64,000 bases of DNA from Dorea_D hominis (GTDB taxonomy: Bacteria > Bacillota > Clostridia > Lachnospirales > Lachnospiraceae), in contig NZ_JACOOY010000002.1 in assembly GCF_014287705.1 (NCBI RefSeq), positions 186,001 to 250,000 of the forward strand. The letters run 5' to 3'. Both the position numbers and the translations under genes were made by a program. The notes beneath the pieces were generated by a model, which searched no databases, was not told where the DNA came from, and saw only the letters and a list, made by a program, of their open reading frames with translations. This document shows, in pieces, positions 17,297-25,426 of this stretch (positions are counted from its first letter, which is position 1; each line of letters starts with the position of its first letter).

Positions 17297-17347
17297 AAAA
17301 TCTCTGGGAAAACAGGAGCAGTCACGCTCTTTATTTCCAGAGATTTT
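17297..17347. terminator. Bidirectional terminator between the M18 peptidase and hicB-like genes
   Basis: Perfect 11-bp stem AAAATCTCTGG (17297-17307) with CCAGAGATTTT (17337-17347), with A/T runs on both outer sides. It separates two convergent genes. Confidence 0.8.
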
Positions 17348-17373
17348 TATCTTACATGCTTTCTGTTATCTCT

Positions 17374-17652
17374 TTATTCATCCCATCCTTCATAAAAACG
17401 GATGTTCATGGAAATGTTGCGGACAATATCGCCTTCTTCCAAAGTCAGATCTTCCAGATCACTGACATATGGGATGAGTGGTTCGTCTTCGGATAATTCC
17501 AGTGTCAACCAGTCTTTTCCGGCATCGTTGATACTGTCGATGGCGTCATCCAGAGTCTCCCCTTCTCCGTAACAATATTCCAGGTCCGGGAAATAACCTT
17601 TGTAGCTGCCTTCTTCAGTCTGACGGAAGATGGCAGGATATATAAATTTCAT
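17374..17652 (-). CDS. HicB-like antitoxin-family protein without a HicA partner
   Basis: 92 residues. The first 50 (MKFIYPAIFRQTEEGSYKGYFPDLE...GETLDDAIDSINDAGKDWL) are the partial RNase-H fold of HicB/UPF0150 proteins; the C-terminal 40 are acidic and carry no obvious DNA-binding domain. HicB normally neutralises the mRNA interferase HicA, but no hicA-like small basic ORF (GHHRH type) lies on either side. It has its own promoter (TTGCAT at 17717-17722, TATAAT at 17695-17700, minus strand) and AAGGAGGA before the start, so it appears intact. It may be an orphan antitoxin or an independent regulator. Confidence 0.78.
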   Translation of the reverse strand: MKFIYPAIFRQTEEGSYKGYFPDLEYCYGEGETLDDAIDSINDAGKDWLTLELSEDEPLIPYVSDLEDLTLEEGDIVRNISMNIRFYEGWDE

Positions 17653-17694
17653 AAAATAGTTCCTCCTTCATTCGGTAAATGCATATCTTGTACT

Positions 17695-17722
17695 ATTATA
17701 GCATCCAGAAATCAGAATGCAA
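17695..17722 (-). promoter_or_regulatory. Promoter of the hicB-like gene
   Basis: On the minus strand: TTGCAT (17722-17717), 16-bp spacer, perfect TATAAT (17700-17695), about 43 nt before the start codon. Confidence 0.55.
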
Positions 17723-17734
17723 GGTCTAAGAGAC

Positions 17735-17763
17735 TATACAGGCGGAATAAACTCATGTATAAT
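17735..17763 (+). promoter_or_regulatory. Candidate promoter of the structured element / GNAT transcript
   Basis: TATACA (17735-17740), 17-bp spacer, perfect TATAAT (17758-17763). Predicted start near 17770, just before the first hairpin of the structured element. Confidence 0.45.
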
Positions 17764-17774
17764 GTTAGATGCCA

Positions 17775-17927
17775 GGGGCAAAAGCCTAAAACTACGATGT
17801 GCTTGCACATGAGTAGTTTTAGGGCTTAATGCCCCGCCCCGATATGAGCATAAAAGTGGAGCGTAAGCTTCACGATATGCGAATATTGGGTAGAATTGTG
17901 AGAGTACGAAGTACGAAACAATTCGTA
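17775..17927 (+). other. Structured intergenic element (three consecutive hairpins)
   Basis: Hairpin 1 spans 17775-17835: outer GGGGCA/TGCCCC, middle 17783-17795 with 17813-17826, inner ATGTGC-TT-GCACAT. Hairpin 2 is 17856-17862 with 17867-17873. Hairpin 3 pairs 17893-17899 with 17918-17924, or alternatively 17912-17917 with 17922-17927; the two forms exclude each other. It lies between a candidate promoter and the GNAT gene, in a 325-nt gap. It could be a leader RNA, a small RNA or a dispersed intergenic repeat. No known riboswitch was recognised. Confidence 0.55.
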
Positions 17928-17977
17928 TGGAATCTGTATATAACAGATGTGAAATAAGAAAAGTATCGGAGGTTTTT

Positions 17978-18421
17978 ATGTTTACAATCAGAGATGTTAA
18001 AGAGACAGACAGAGAAGTCCTTTTTGCGATGGAGAAGGAATTTTATGAAGGACCGGCGTGTGACCACACGGTTCCGGAAGAAAATTTTGAGGCAACACTT
18101 AAGGAATGCCTGCGCAGCCGACAGTATGCGAGAATGTTGATGCTGGAAGATGAAACCGGCGTTGTCGGATATTTTAATATGTCTCTTACTTGGAGCAACG
18201 AGGCGGGAGGACAGACAGTTCTCTTAGAAGAACTTTTCTTCAAACCGGAAGCGAGAGGCAAAGGTTATGGAACAAAAGTATTTGCATGGGTAGAAGAAGA
18301 ATACCCGGATGCTAAGAGATACCGCCTGGAGGCAACACCGTGCAATGAAAAAGCAATCGCGTTATACAAAAGGCTTGGATATGAAGGACTTGATTATTAT
18401 CAAATGATTAAGGAACGTTAA
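17978..18421 (+). CDS. GNAT family N-acetyltransferase
   Basis: 147 residues; transfers an acetyl group from acetyl-CoA to an amine, substrate unknown. The acetyl-CoA-binding segment is LEELFFKPEARGKGYGTKVFAWVEEE (Q/RxxGxG/A), followed by LEATPCNEKAIALYKRLGYE, the usual C-terminal strand. I take ATG 17978 because CGGAGG ends 5 nt upstream; a longer frame from 17927 starts inside the structured element without a ribosome-binding site. The gene appears to stand alone with a leader of about 200 nt. Confidence 0.9.
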   Translation: MFTIRDVKETDREVLFAMEKEFYEGPACDHTVPEENFEATLKECLRSRQYARMLMLEDETGVVGYFNMSLTWSNEAGGQTVLLEELFFKPEARGKGYGTKVFAWVEEEYPDAKRYRLEATPCNEKAIALYKRLGYEGLDYYQMIKER

Positions 18422-18503
18422 AATACAGCACATGCAAAATTTGCTATTGGCAGTTTTCTTCAGATGCTATGGCGACAAAGAATTGTAGTTAAGTAAAAAA
18501 GAA

Positions 18504-19202
18504 ATGGGGAAGTATATGAAAAGACAAAAGAAAAAAAGATTGATACTGCGTATTTTCAGAAATCTGATCTGTATCGGATTGTTTGTTATTCTTGCAGCAC
18601 TTCTTGGAAATGCATGGGTGATCGGAAGCACGAAAGGTCTGATCAAAAAGGAATCTGAAGTGAAATCTTCAAAAGCAGACTGTATCCTTGTACTTGGAGC
18701 AGGCGTACACAAGGACAATTCACCGTCGCTTATGTTACGGGACCGTCTGGAGACGGCATGCAGACTTTATGAAGAAGGAGCAGCATCCAAGATCATTATG
18801 AGTGGCGATCATGGCAGAAAAGACTATGACGAAGTACAGGTTATGAAAGATTATGCCATAGACAAAGGGATTCCGTCTTCAGATATTTTTATGGATCATG
18901 CCGGATTTTCCACTTATGAGAGTATGTATCGTGCAAAGGCGGTTTTTCAGGTAAAGAATATGATCGTTGTGTCACAGAAATATCATCTGTATCGTGCACT
19001 GTACAGTGGCAAGGGGCTTGGAATGAAGGTGACCGGAGTTCCGGCAAAGGAAACGCGCTATGCAGGACAGATGTACCGGGATCTGCGGGAACTTCTGGCA
19101 AGAGATAAAGACGTTGTATCGGTATTGCGCAAGACAAAACCGACATATCTTGGAGAAGCGATCCCGGTGAGCGGAGACGGGGATGCAACCAACGATCAGT
19201 AA
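18504..19202 (+). CDS. YdcF/SanA-like (DUF218) membrane protein
   Basis: 232 residues. A basic N-terminus and one membrane helix (about residues 15-35) anchor a DUF218 Rossmann-like domain: DCILVLGAGVHKDNSPSLMLRDRLETA, KIIMSGDHG, STYESMYRAK and VVSQKYHLYRALY. Its closest type is SanA (vancomycin-sensitivity protein), linked to envelope integrity, but the reaction is unknown. The start at 18504 has no clear ribosome-binding site; ATG 18516 with GGGGA 5 nt upstream is equally possible. Confidence 0.85.
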   Translation: MGKYMKRQKKKRLILRIFRNLICIGLFVILAALLGNAWVIGSTKGLIKKESEVKSSKADCILVLGAGVHKDNSPSLMLRDRLETACRLYEEGAASKIIMSGDHGRKDYDEVQVMKDYAIDKGIPSSDIFMDHAGFSTYESMYRAKAVFQVKNMIVVSQKYHLYRALYSGKGLGMKVTGVPAKETRYAGQMYRDLRELLARDKDVVSVLRKTKPTYLGEAIPVSGDGDATNDQ

Positions 19203-19278
19203 AGTTTTTTGCGTGGATGTGAGCATATTGAAATAAAGATCTGCATAGATTACAATAACATCCATAAGAAGGCAGTCG

Positions 19279-19533
19279 GTGTGTATGGAGTTTGCAGAGA
19301 TACCGAAAGATGTACTTCCGGGGCTGTCGGTTCTGACAGTAACCGGTAATGTGGAGCTTACGCTGGAGAACTACCGTGGGATTCTGGAATATACAGGCGA
19401 ACTTGTCCGGGTGCAGGTAAAAGGCGGCCAGTTAAAAGTTACCGGAGAGCATCTGATGATCTCCTATTATACGAATGATGAGATGAAAATGACCGGATGG
19501 ATCCGGGATATCGAATATCATTGCAGTGAATAA
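19279..19533 (+). CDS. yqfC: Sporulation protein YqfC (YabP/YqfC family)
   Basis: 84 residues; small all-beta sporulation protein, expressed in the mother cell in Bacillus. The pattern GNVELTLENYRGILEYTGELVRVQ followed by a second short repeat is the YabP/YqfC fold. Start GTG 19279 has AGAAGG 6 nt upstream; ATG 19285 is the alternative. Immediately followed by yqfD, as in other spore formers, with yqfC's last codons 17 nt before the likely yqfD start. Confidence 0.88.
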   Translation: MCMEFAEIPKDVLPGLSVLTVTGNVELTLENYRGILEYTGELVRVQVKGGQLKVTGEHLMISYYTNDEMKMTGWIRDIEYHCSE

Positions 19534-19549
19534 GGAGGTGTCGGAAAAG

Positions 19550-20857
19550 ATGCTGATCCGTTTGTGGAGATATACCCGGGGATATTTAAGAATCCGTATT
19601 ACAGGCTCCGGAACCGAGCGTTTTATTAATGGCTGTCGTCACAGGAACATCCGTCTCTGGAATCTGCAGGTGGTAAATGGCGCATATGAAGTAAATATGT
19701 TCGTATGCGATTTCAAAAAACTGAAAACGATTCTTCGAAAGACCGGTACGAAAGTCACGATCGTGAAGCGTATTGGTCTTCCTTTTTTTCTGCTCCGCTA
19801 TCGCAGGAGAAAATTATTTTTTACGGGATGTGTACTGTGTTTTGCATTACTGGTCATGCTGACACGTTTTATCTGGGATATTGATCTGTCGGGAAATCAG
19901 ATCTATACGAGAGAGCAGATTCTTCATTATTTGGAAAATAATAAGGTACATACCGGAATGGTGAAATCGAAAGTAAACTGCGGCAAGATTGCAGCAGATC
20001 TTAGAAGGAATTATAAAAATATCATATGGGTTTCAGCGAGCATTGACGGCAATCGGCTCTGTATCCGTGTCCGGGAAAATATGGATGCATACAGAAGTAA
20101 GACAAAGAAACTGACGGAAAATAGAAAAGAGAAAGCCGTGTCCCCTTATGATCTTGTCGCAGATACAGATGGTGTGATCACAGAAATTGTTCCAAGGGAA
20201 GGTATTCCCAGAATCCGGAAAGGAAAGAAGGTCAGAAAGGGACAGGTGCTTGTGTCCGGTCAGGTTCCGGTAAAGGATGACAGTCAGACAGTGATCGATT
20301 ACCAGTATCACAGGGCAGATGCGGATATCAAAGCGGAAGTAAAGATTCCATATAAAGAGGTTTTAGCAAACAGTTATACGAAAAAAGTTTATGGAACAAT
20401 AAAGAAGAAAGAAGACTATATAAGGATTGCAGACTGGCAGTTTCAGGCCGGAGATATTTTCCCCGAAAAACAGACAGAACAGACGAAAAAACAGGAAATT
20501 TATATCACAAATCATCCACTCTGCCTTTTTGACCGCATCAAACTGCCGGTTTCTTATGGCACGAAAACAACAGTTTTTTACAGAATAAGTCAGAAAAATC
20601 ATACAACAAAGGAAAAACAGCAGCTTTTAAGCCATACATTTTCACAATATTGCCGTGATTTGGAGAAAAAAGGGGTAGAAATTCTGGAGAATGATGTTAA
20701 AATATACACAGGGTCAGGAAACGCCAGTGCGAGAGGCACGATCACTGCAGTCAGGAGTATCGGTGTTTTAAGACCGTCGAAGATAAAAAAGATTCCGCGA
20801 AATTCAAAATCGCAACAAGGAGAGAATATAGATGGGCATGATGGAAACAGTCATTGA
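19550..20857 (+). CDS. yqfD: Sporulation protein YqfD
   Basis: 435 residues. N-terminal basic domain, one membrane helix (about residues 85-105, FFTGCVLCFALLVMLTRFIW), then a large extracytoplasmic domain with a POTRA-like beginning (IDLSGNQIYTREQILHYLENNKVHTGM). It pairs with YqfC in sporulation; the molecular role is not established. A 9-nt perfect Shine-Dalgarno match AAGGAGGTG (19532-19540) places the start at ATG 19550; the GTG at 19526 lies upstream of that site. Its 3' end overlaps phoH by 26 nt. Confidence 0.9.
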   Translation: MLIRLWRYTRGYLRIRITGSGTERFINGCRHRNIRLWNLQVVNGAYEVNMFVCDFKKLKTILRKTGTKVTIVKRIGLPFFLLRYRRRKLFFTGCVLCFALLVMLTRFIWDIDLSGNQIYTREQILHYLENNKVHTGMVKSKVNCGKIAADLRRNYKNIIWVSASIDGNRLCIRVRENMDAYRSKTKKLTENRKEKAVSPYDLVADTDGVITEIVPREGIPRIRKGKKVRKGQVLVSGQVPVKDDSQTVIDYQYHRADADIKAEVKIPYKEVLANSYTKKVYGTIKKKEDYIRIADWQFQAGDIFPEKQTEQTKKQEIYITNHPLCLFDRIKLPVSYGTKTTVFYRISQKNHTTKEKQQLLSHTFSQYCRDLEKKGVEILENDVKIYTGSGNASARGTITAVRSIGVLRPSKIKKIPRNSKSQQGENIDGHDGNSH

Positions 20858-21830
20858 GATTCCGACCGAGCATGAGCAGAATGTGTTCGGTCAGTTCGAT
20901 GTTTATGCGAAAAAAATTGAAAGATCTTTACATGTCACACTTATAGCAAGAGATGAACATGTAAAGATCATGGGTGAAGCTGCCCGCGTTGAGAAAGCAA
21001 AAAGCGTACTTGCGAATCTGGTAAAACTGTCCGAACGTGGTGGTGGTATCACAGAACAGCAGGTAGATTATACACTTTCACTTGCAATGGAAGACAGCGA
21101 AGACAGTGTATTGGAGATTGATAAAGATATTATCTGTCATACGATCCAGGGTAAGCCGATCAAGCCAAAGACGCTGGGACAAAAAAAATACGTCGATGCG
21201 ATCCGTAAGCAGATGATTACCTTCGGTCTCGGACCAGCAGGAACGGGAAAGACCTACCTTGCAATGGCGATGGCGATCACGGCATTTAAAAATAATGAAG
21301 TAGGACGTATCATTCTTACAAGACCGGCAATTGAAGCAGGAGAAAAACTTGGATTTCTTCCTGGAGATCTGCAGAGCAAGATCGATCCTTATTTAAGGCC
21401 ACTGTATGATGCACTGTATCAGATCATGGGGGCGGAGAGCTTTCTGAAAAATTCTGAAAAAGGTCTGATCGAGGTGGCGCCACTTGCTTACATGCGCGGT
21501 CGTACACTGGACAATGCATTTATTATTCTGGATGAAGCGCAGAATACAACTCCGGCACAGATGAAGATGTTCCTTACCCGTATCGGTTTTGGCTCCAAAG
21601 TCATTATCACCGGAGATGAGACGCAGAAAGACCTGCCGTCCGGTCAGATTTCCGGTCTGGATACAGCTGTAAAAGTTGTAAAAAACATTAATGATATCAG
21701 CATCTGCCGCTTGTCAAGCAAGGATGTTGTGCGTCATCCACTTGTACAGAAGATTGTAAAAGCTTATGAAGAATATGAAAATAAAGCAAATGCCGCCAAG
21801 GTACGCGGACGTGAAAAAAGGAGAAAATAA
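20832..21830 (+). CDS. phoH: PhoH family ATPase (YbeZ/PhoL type)
   Basis: 332 residues. A cytoplasmic P-loop ATPase tied to RNA metabolism, in many bacteria next to ybeY. An N-terminal KH-like region (about 1-75) is followed by Walker A GPAGTGKTYLAMAMA, the TRPAIEAGEKLGFLPGDL block, Walker B FIILDEAQNTTPAQMKMFLTR, and sensor ITGDETQKDLP. AAGGAGA precedes ATG 20832. It overlaps yqfD upstream and shares 1 nt with ybeY downstream. Confidence 0.96.
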   Translation: MGMMETVIEIPTEHEQNVFGQFDVYAKKIERSLHVTLIARDEHVKIMGEAARVEKAKSVLANLVKLSERGGGITEQQVDYTLSLAMEDSEDSVLEIDKDIICHTIQGKPIKPKTLGQKKYVDAIRKQMITFGLGPAGTGKTYLAMAMAITAFKNNEVGRIILTRPAIEAGEKLGFLPGDLQSKIDPYLRPLYDALYQIMGAESFLKNSEKGLIEVAPLAYMRGRTLDNAFIILDEAQNTTPAQMKMFLTRIGFGSKVIITGDETQKDLPSGQISGLDTAVKVVKNINDISICRLSSKDVVRHPLVQKIVKAYEEYENKANAAKVRGREKRRK

Positions 21831-22324
21831 TGACGGTTTACTTTGAAGAAGAGGGTGCCCTCACATTGCCTGTAAATGCAAAAGAGATTGCCGAAGAAGT
21901 CGTGGAAGGAGCACTGGATTATATCGGATGTCCTTATGAAGCGGAGGTGAATCTGCTTCTTACCATGAATGAACAAATCCATGAGATGAATCTTGAATTC
22001 CGAGAGATTGACAGACCGACGGATGTCCTGTCATTTCCGATGCTTGATTATGAAGAGGCAGGTAATTTTGATTTTCTTGAAGACTGTGCGGAAGCTTTTG
22101 ATCCGGAAAGCGGAGAGCTTGTTCTTGGAGATATTGTCATATCAAAGGAAAAAGTTCTCGCACAGGCTGAAGAATACGGACATTCTCCCCGTAGAGAATA
22201 TGCTTTTTTAATTGCACATTCTGTGTTACACTTATGTGGATATGACCATATGGAGGAGGAAGAACGCCTCGTTATGGAACAGAAGCAAAGAGAGATTTTA
22301 GAAAAATTAGAAATATTACGTTAA
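21830..22324 (+). CDS. ybeY: Endoribonuclease YbeY
   Basis: 164 residues; single-strand endoribonuclease for 16S rRNA maturation and ribosome quality control. The zinc motif H-x3-H-x5-H is seen in AHSVLHLCGYDHMEEEE, and RPTDVLSFPM is the family signature. The start codon overlaps the phoH stop (TAATG), implying translational coupling. Confidence 0.97.
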   Translation: MTVYFEEEGALTLPVNAKEIAEEVVEGALDYIGCPYEAEVNLLLTMNEQIHEMNLEFREIDRPTDVLSFPMLDYEEAGNFDFLEDCAEAFDPESGELVLGDIVISKEKVLAQAEEYGHSPRREYAFLIAHSVLHLCGYDHMEEEERLVMEQKQREILEKLEILR

Positions 22325-22337
22325 GATGGAGTAGAAC

Positions 22338-23996
22338 ATGTCGGAAAAACAACAAAGCGAAAAAAATCTGCTGATCCAGGGGACAATTCTGGCAGCCGCA
22401 GGAGTGATTACCAAGATCATCGGTGCGGTATACAGAGTTCCGCTGGTTGGTATTCTTGGTGATAAAGGACTGGGATATTACGGTGTTGCGTTCCAGATCT
22501 ATGCGATTGCGCTGACACTGACTTCGTACAGTCTCCCAGTTGCTGTTTCCAAACTGGTATCCGCCAGAGTTGCAGTCGGCGAATATAAAAATGCATATAA
22601 AGTATTCCGTGGTGCGCTTGCATTTGCAATCACAGTAGGAGGAACGGCAGCACTGATTATATTCTTCGGCGCGGGAGTCATTGCCAAAAATATTATGGCG
22701 ATGAGCATGAGTGTCTATGCACTTCGCGTACTTGCACCCTGTATTCTGATTGTAGCGATTCTTGGTGTATTCCGTGGTTTCTTTCAGGGCAACGGCTCTA
22801 TGATGCCGACGGCAATCTCGCAGATCTTAGAGCAGATCATCAATGCGGTTGTCAGCATCGGTGGCGCTTATGTCTTATTAAAAGCAGGACGTGCGGTTGG
22901 AAAGACAAGAGGTGATTCTTCTTACGGAGAAGCTTATGGTGCGGCCGGTGGTACATTAGGAACAGTTGCCGGTGCAGCCGCAGCACTTGTGCTTGTAGTC
23001 TTTATCTTTCTCGTTTACCAGAGAGTTGTAAAGAAAAAAATGAAAAAAGACAGAAGCAGGCACAAGGAAACTTATGAAGAGATATTCCGGGTTCTGCTTT
23101 TGACGATCGCACCGGTTATTTTAAGTGCGACGGTATATAATATCTGTGGTGTTATTGACAATGCAATGTTTGGCAAGATCATGGCAGCACAGGGGCACAA
23201 GGAGAGTGAATACGCAGCACTTCTTGGAATCATCAGTGGTAAGTACGATACGCTGATCAACGTTCCACTTGCCTTTTCCAGTGCGATCGCATCTGCGATG
23301 ATGCCGAGTATTGTAGCGGCAGTTAAGAACAGAAGCCGCAAACAGTTACATAATAAGATTGAACTTTTCAGCCGTTTTACAATGGTTGTGGCACTTCCAA
23401 GTGCAGTAGGATTTATCGTGCTGGCAAAACCGCTTCTGGATCTTATTTTCTTTACAGAAGATAACCGGATTGCAGCCGTGACACTGCAGTTTGGAGCATT
23501 GTCAGTTATTTTCTACTGTTTGTCAACAATCACAAATGCGGCGTTACAGGGCATGGATCGTATGATGACACCGGTATACAGTGCAGCGGCAGCACTTGTT
23601 GTACATATTATTTCATTGTTTATTATGATGGTTGTATTTAAGTGGGGCATTTATGCTGTTGTATTAAGTAAGATTGTATTCTCTGTTACTGCTTGTATTT
23701 TCAATGCACATGCCTTAAGAGAATATGCTGGCTTTGTACAGGAACGCAAGAAGACATTTATTATACCTGCGATTGCCTCTGTGATCATGGGTGTTGTGGC
23801 ATTAGTTGTACACCTGTTCTTTGAGTTGTTCCTTGGAACACATATTGCTACAATTCTGGCACTTCTTGCGGCGGTAGCTGTTTATGGTACAGCAATCATC
23901 CTGCTTGGCGGTCTTACCGAAGCAGAAATGCGGCAGATGCCGATGGGAACAAAACTGGTTGCCGTTTGTAAAAAATGCCGTCTGTTTCCGTCTTAG
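22338..23996 (+). CDS. SpoVB/MurJ-type polysaccharide flippase
   Basis: 552 residues with about 14 membrane helices, MVF/MATE-like lipid flippase superfamily. It would move lipid-linked wall or spore-cortex precursors across the membrane. Family patches include GVITKIIGAVYRVPLVGILGD at the start and LAPCILIVAILGVFRGFFQG. Homologues are annotated stage V sporulation protein B. ATG 22338 is 13 nt after ybeY, extending the yqfCD-phoH-ybeY operon. Whether it serves growth, cortex or another polymer is not determinable here. Confidence 0.88.
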   Translation: MSEKQQSEKNLLIQGTILAAAGVITKIIGAVYRVPLVGILGDKGLGYYGVAFQIYAIALTLTSYSLPVAVSKLVSARVAVGEYKNAYKVFRGALAFAITVGGTAALIIFFGAGVIAKNIMAMSMSVYALRVLAPCILIVAILGVFRGFFQGNGSMMPTAISQILEQIINAVVSIGGAYVLLKAGRAVGKTRGDSSYGEAYGAAGGTLGTVAGAAAALVLVVFIFLVYQRVVKKKMKKDRSRHKETYEEIFRVLLLTIAPVILSATVYNICGVIDNAMFGKIMAAQGHKESEYAALLGIISGKYDTLINVPLAFSSAIASAMMPSIVAAVKNRSRKQLHNKIELFSRFTMVVALPSAVGFIVLAKPLLDLIFFTEDNRIAAVTLQFGALSVIFYCLSTITNAALQGMDRMMTPVYSAAAALVVHIISLFIMMVVFKWGIYAVVLSKIVFSVTACIFNAHALREYAGFVQERKKTFIIPAIASVIMGVVALVVHLFFELFLGTHIATILALLAAVAVYGTAIILLGGLTEAEMRQMPMGTKLVAVCKKCRLFPS

Positions 23997-24054
23997 GAGC
24001 GTATAAAAAAGATTTTACATGCCAATACTATACTAAAAAGGAGTTGTCCTTATT

Positions 24055-24405
24055 ATGAATAAGTATGGTATTGGCTTTTTCACGACAGCAGTTCTGGCAG
24101 TGCTGATCCTGACATTTGCCTATCAGTTCAGTTTCCAGAAGGCAAGAGAACATGCACAGGAAGAAGCGGAAGTAAAAAGAGAGACGCAGACAGTTCCTGC
24201 GGATGCAAATAAAAAAGAAGGATATTATCTGATAGAGGAAGGCGGATTCCTGGTTGTATATGCCAGTGATCGTAAAACTGTATATGAATATACAGATATT
24301 GCTTATGATGATCTGCCGGAGAAGGTCCGCAATGAGATCCGCTATGGAAAATATATCCGTTCCCAGGCAGATCTGTACGGATTTCTGGAAAATTATTCCA
24401 GCTGA
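24055..24405 (+). CDS. Small membrane-anchored protein with BofC C-terminal-like domain
   Basis: 116 residues. One N-terminal membrane helix (about 5-25), a charged linker, then a roughly 60-residue domain: GYYLIEEGGFLVVYASDRKT, DIAYDDLPEKVRNEIRYG, and ADLYGFLENYSS. That layout matches the C-terminal domain of BofC, which restrains SpoIVB protease signalling in Bacillus sporulation. The assignment is by pattern only. The gene follows the flippase by 58 nt, with AAGGAG before ATG 24055. Confidence 0.6.
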   Translation: MNKYGIGFFTTAVLAVLILTFAYQFSFQKAREHAQEEAEVKRETQTVPADANKKEGYYLIEEGGFLVVYASDRKTVYEYTDIAYDDLPEKVRNEIRYGKYIRSQADLYGFLENYSS

Positions 24406-24466
24406 AACCATAGAAAATGAAAAGATTTAAATGAATACAGATAAATGACGGAAAGGACAAAAGAGA

Positions 24467-24700
24467 ATGGACGAGAAGAAAATCGCAAGAATTAACGAAT
24501 TATATCATAAATCAAAAGAAGGAACACTTACTGAAGAAGAGAGAAAGGAACAGCAGATCCTGCGCCGCGAATATATTGATTCTGTCCGGATGAACCTGCG
24601 CGGTCAGCTTAATAATATTTCTATCAAAGAACATGACGGAAGTGTTACAGATCTGGGAAAAAGACATGCAGAAAAATATGGAAACAAAAAAGGAAATTAG
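24467..24700 (+). CDS. DUF896 (YnzC-like) protein
   Basis: 77 residues: a helical hairpin IARINELYHKSKEGTLTEEERKEQQ followed by the conserved LRREYIDSVRMNLRGQL and a basic tail. In Bacillus, ynzC lies in the SOS-controlled yneA operon, but the molecular function is unknown. GGAAAGGAC precedes ATG 24467. Its end overlaps the next gene by 35 nt. Confidence 0.9.
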   Translation: MDEKKIARINELYHKSKEGTLTEEERKEQQILRREYIDSVRMNLRGQLNNISIKEHDGSVTDLGKRHAEKYGNKKGN

Positions 24701-25235
24701 ATCCTGCATTTTAAAACAGCGGAGAGCACAGTCCAAAGAGACATGCGAGAAATCAAGCATGGTGATCGCCGAAAAACTGCTTGCCCTGCCGGAATACCGG
24801 AAAGCGAAGAATATTTACGCATATATGGATTTTTCGGGGGAAGTAAAGACAGAAATGATACTGAAAGAATCTCTCCGACTTGGCAAGAATCTCTGGCTTC
24901 CGAGAGTGAACGGTGATATTATGGATTTCTTCCGGGTCAGATCGAAAGATGACTTTGAGATCGGAGCATACGGAATCCTGGAGCCAAAAGGCGAGAATAA
25001 AGCCGGGAAAGAAGAAGCAAGAGATGGCTTCATGGTTGTGCCGGGTGTTGCTTTTGATGCAGACAGAAACCGCATCGGCTTCGGCGGTGGTTACTATGAT
25101 AAATATCTGGAACTATATCCGGAGCTTTTTACGGCTGCGGTTGCATTCGGATTTCAGATTGTGGAAGGTGTGCCGACAGAGGCGAATGATATCCGTCCAC
25201 AGAAACTGATCACAGAAGAAAGGATATATGAATAA
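24666..25235 (+). CDS. 5-formyltetrahydrofolate cyclo-ligase
   Basis: 189 residues; converts 5-formyl-THF to 5,10-methenyl-THF with ATP, returning folate to one-carbon metabolism. Visible motifs are the N-terminal basic KKEIRSCILKQRRA and the C-terminal PGVAFDADRNRIGFGGGYYDKYL, which binds ATP/folate. I use ATG 24666 (GGGA 7 nt upstream, inside the DUF896 gene); ATG 24678 is possible. The stop codon overlaps the next start by 1 nt. Confidence 0.93.
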   Translation: MQKNMETKKEIRSCILKQRRAQSKETCEKSSMVIAEKLLALPEYRKAKNIYAYMDFSGEVKTEMILKESLRLGKNLWLPRVNGDIMDFFRVRSKDDFEIGAYGILEPKGENKAGKEEARDGFMVVPGVAFDADRNRIGFGGGYYDKYLELYPELFTAAVAFGFQIVEGVPTEANDIRPQKLITEERIYE

Positions 25236-25411
25236 TGAATTTACCAAAAGATCCGATGCTGCTTTTAAGCGTCGTGAATACAAAACTGCGCGACCAGTAT
25301 ACATCTCTTGATGCGTTGTGTGAGGATATGCAGGCAGACAGAGAAAAGATGGAAACTAAATTACAGAACATTGATTACACTTACGACGAAAATACCAATC
25401 AATTTGTATAG
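25235..25411 (+). CDS. DUF4250 small protein
   Basis: 58 residues, beginning MNLPKDPMLLLSVVNTKLRD and ending YTYDENTNQFV, the pattern of DUF4250 proteins of Clostridia. Predicted as a short helical protein, probably with a small helix-turn-helix-like core; no function is known. The start overlaps the stop of the cyclo-ligase gene (TAATG), and the ORF ends 15 nt before miaB, so it sits inside an operon. Confidence 0.85.
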   Translation: MNLPKDPMLLLSVVNTKLRDQYTSLDALCEDMQADREKMETKLQNIDYTYDENTNQFV

Positions 25412-25426
25412 AAGAAAGGAAACAAT

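Noticed and set aside
17374..17652. A complete HicAB toxin-antitoxin system
   Set aside because: No hicA-like ORF in either neighbouring gap on either strand.
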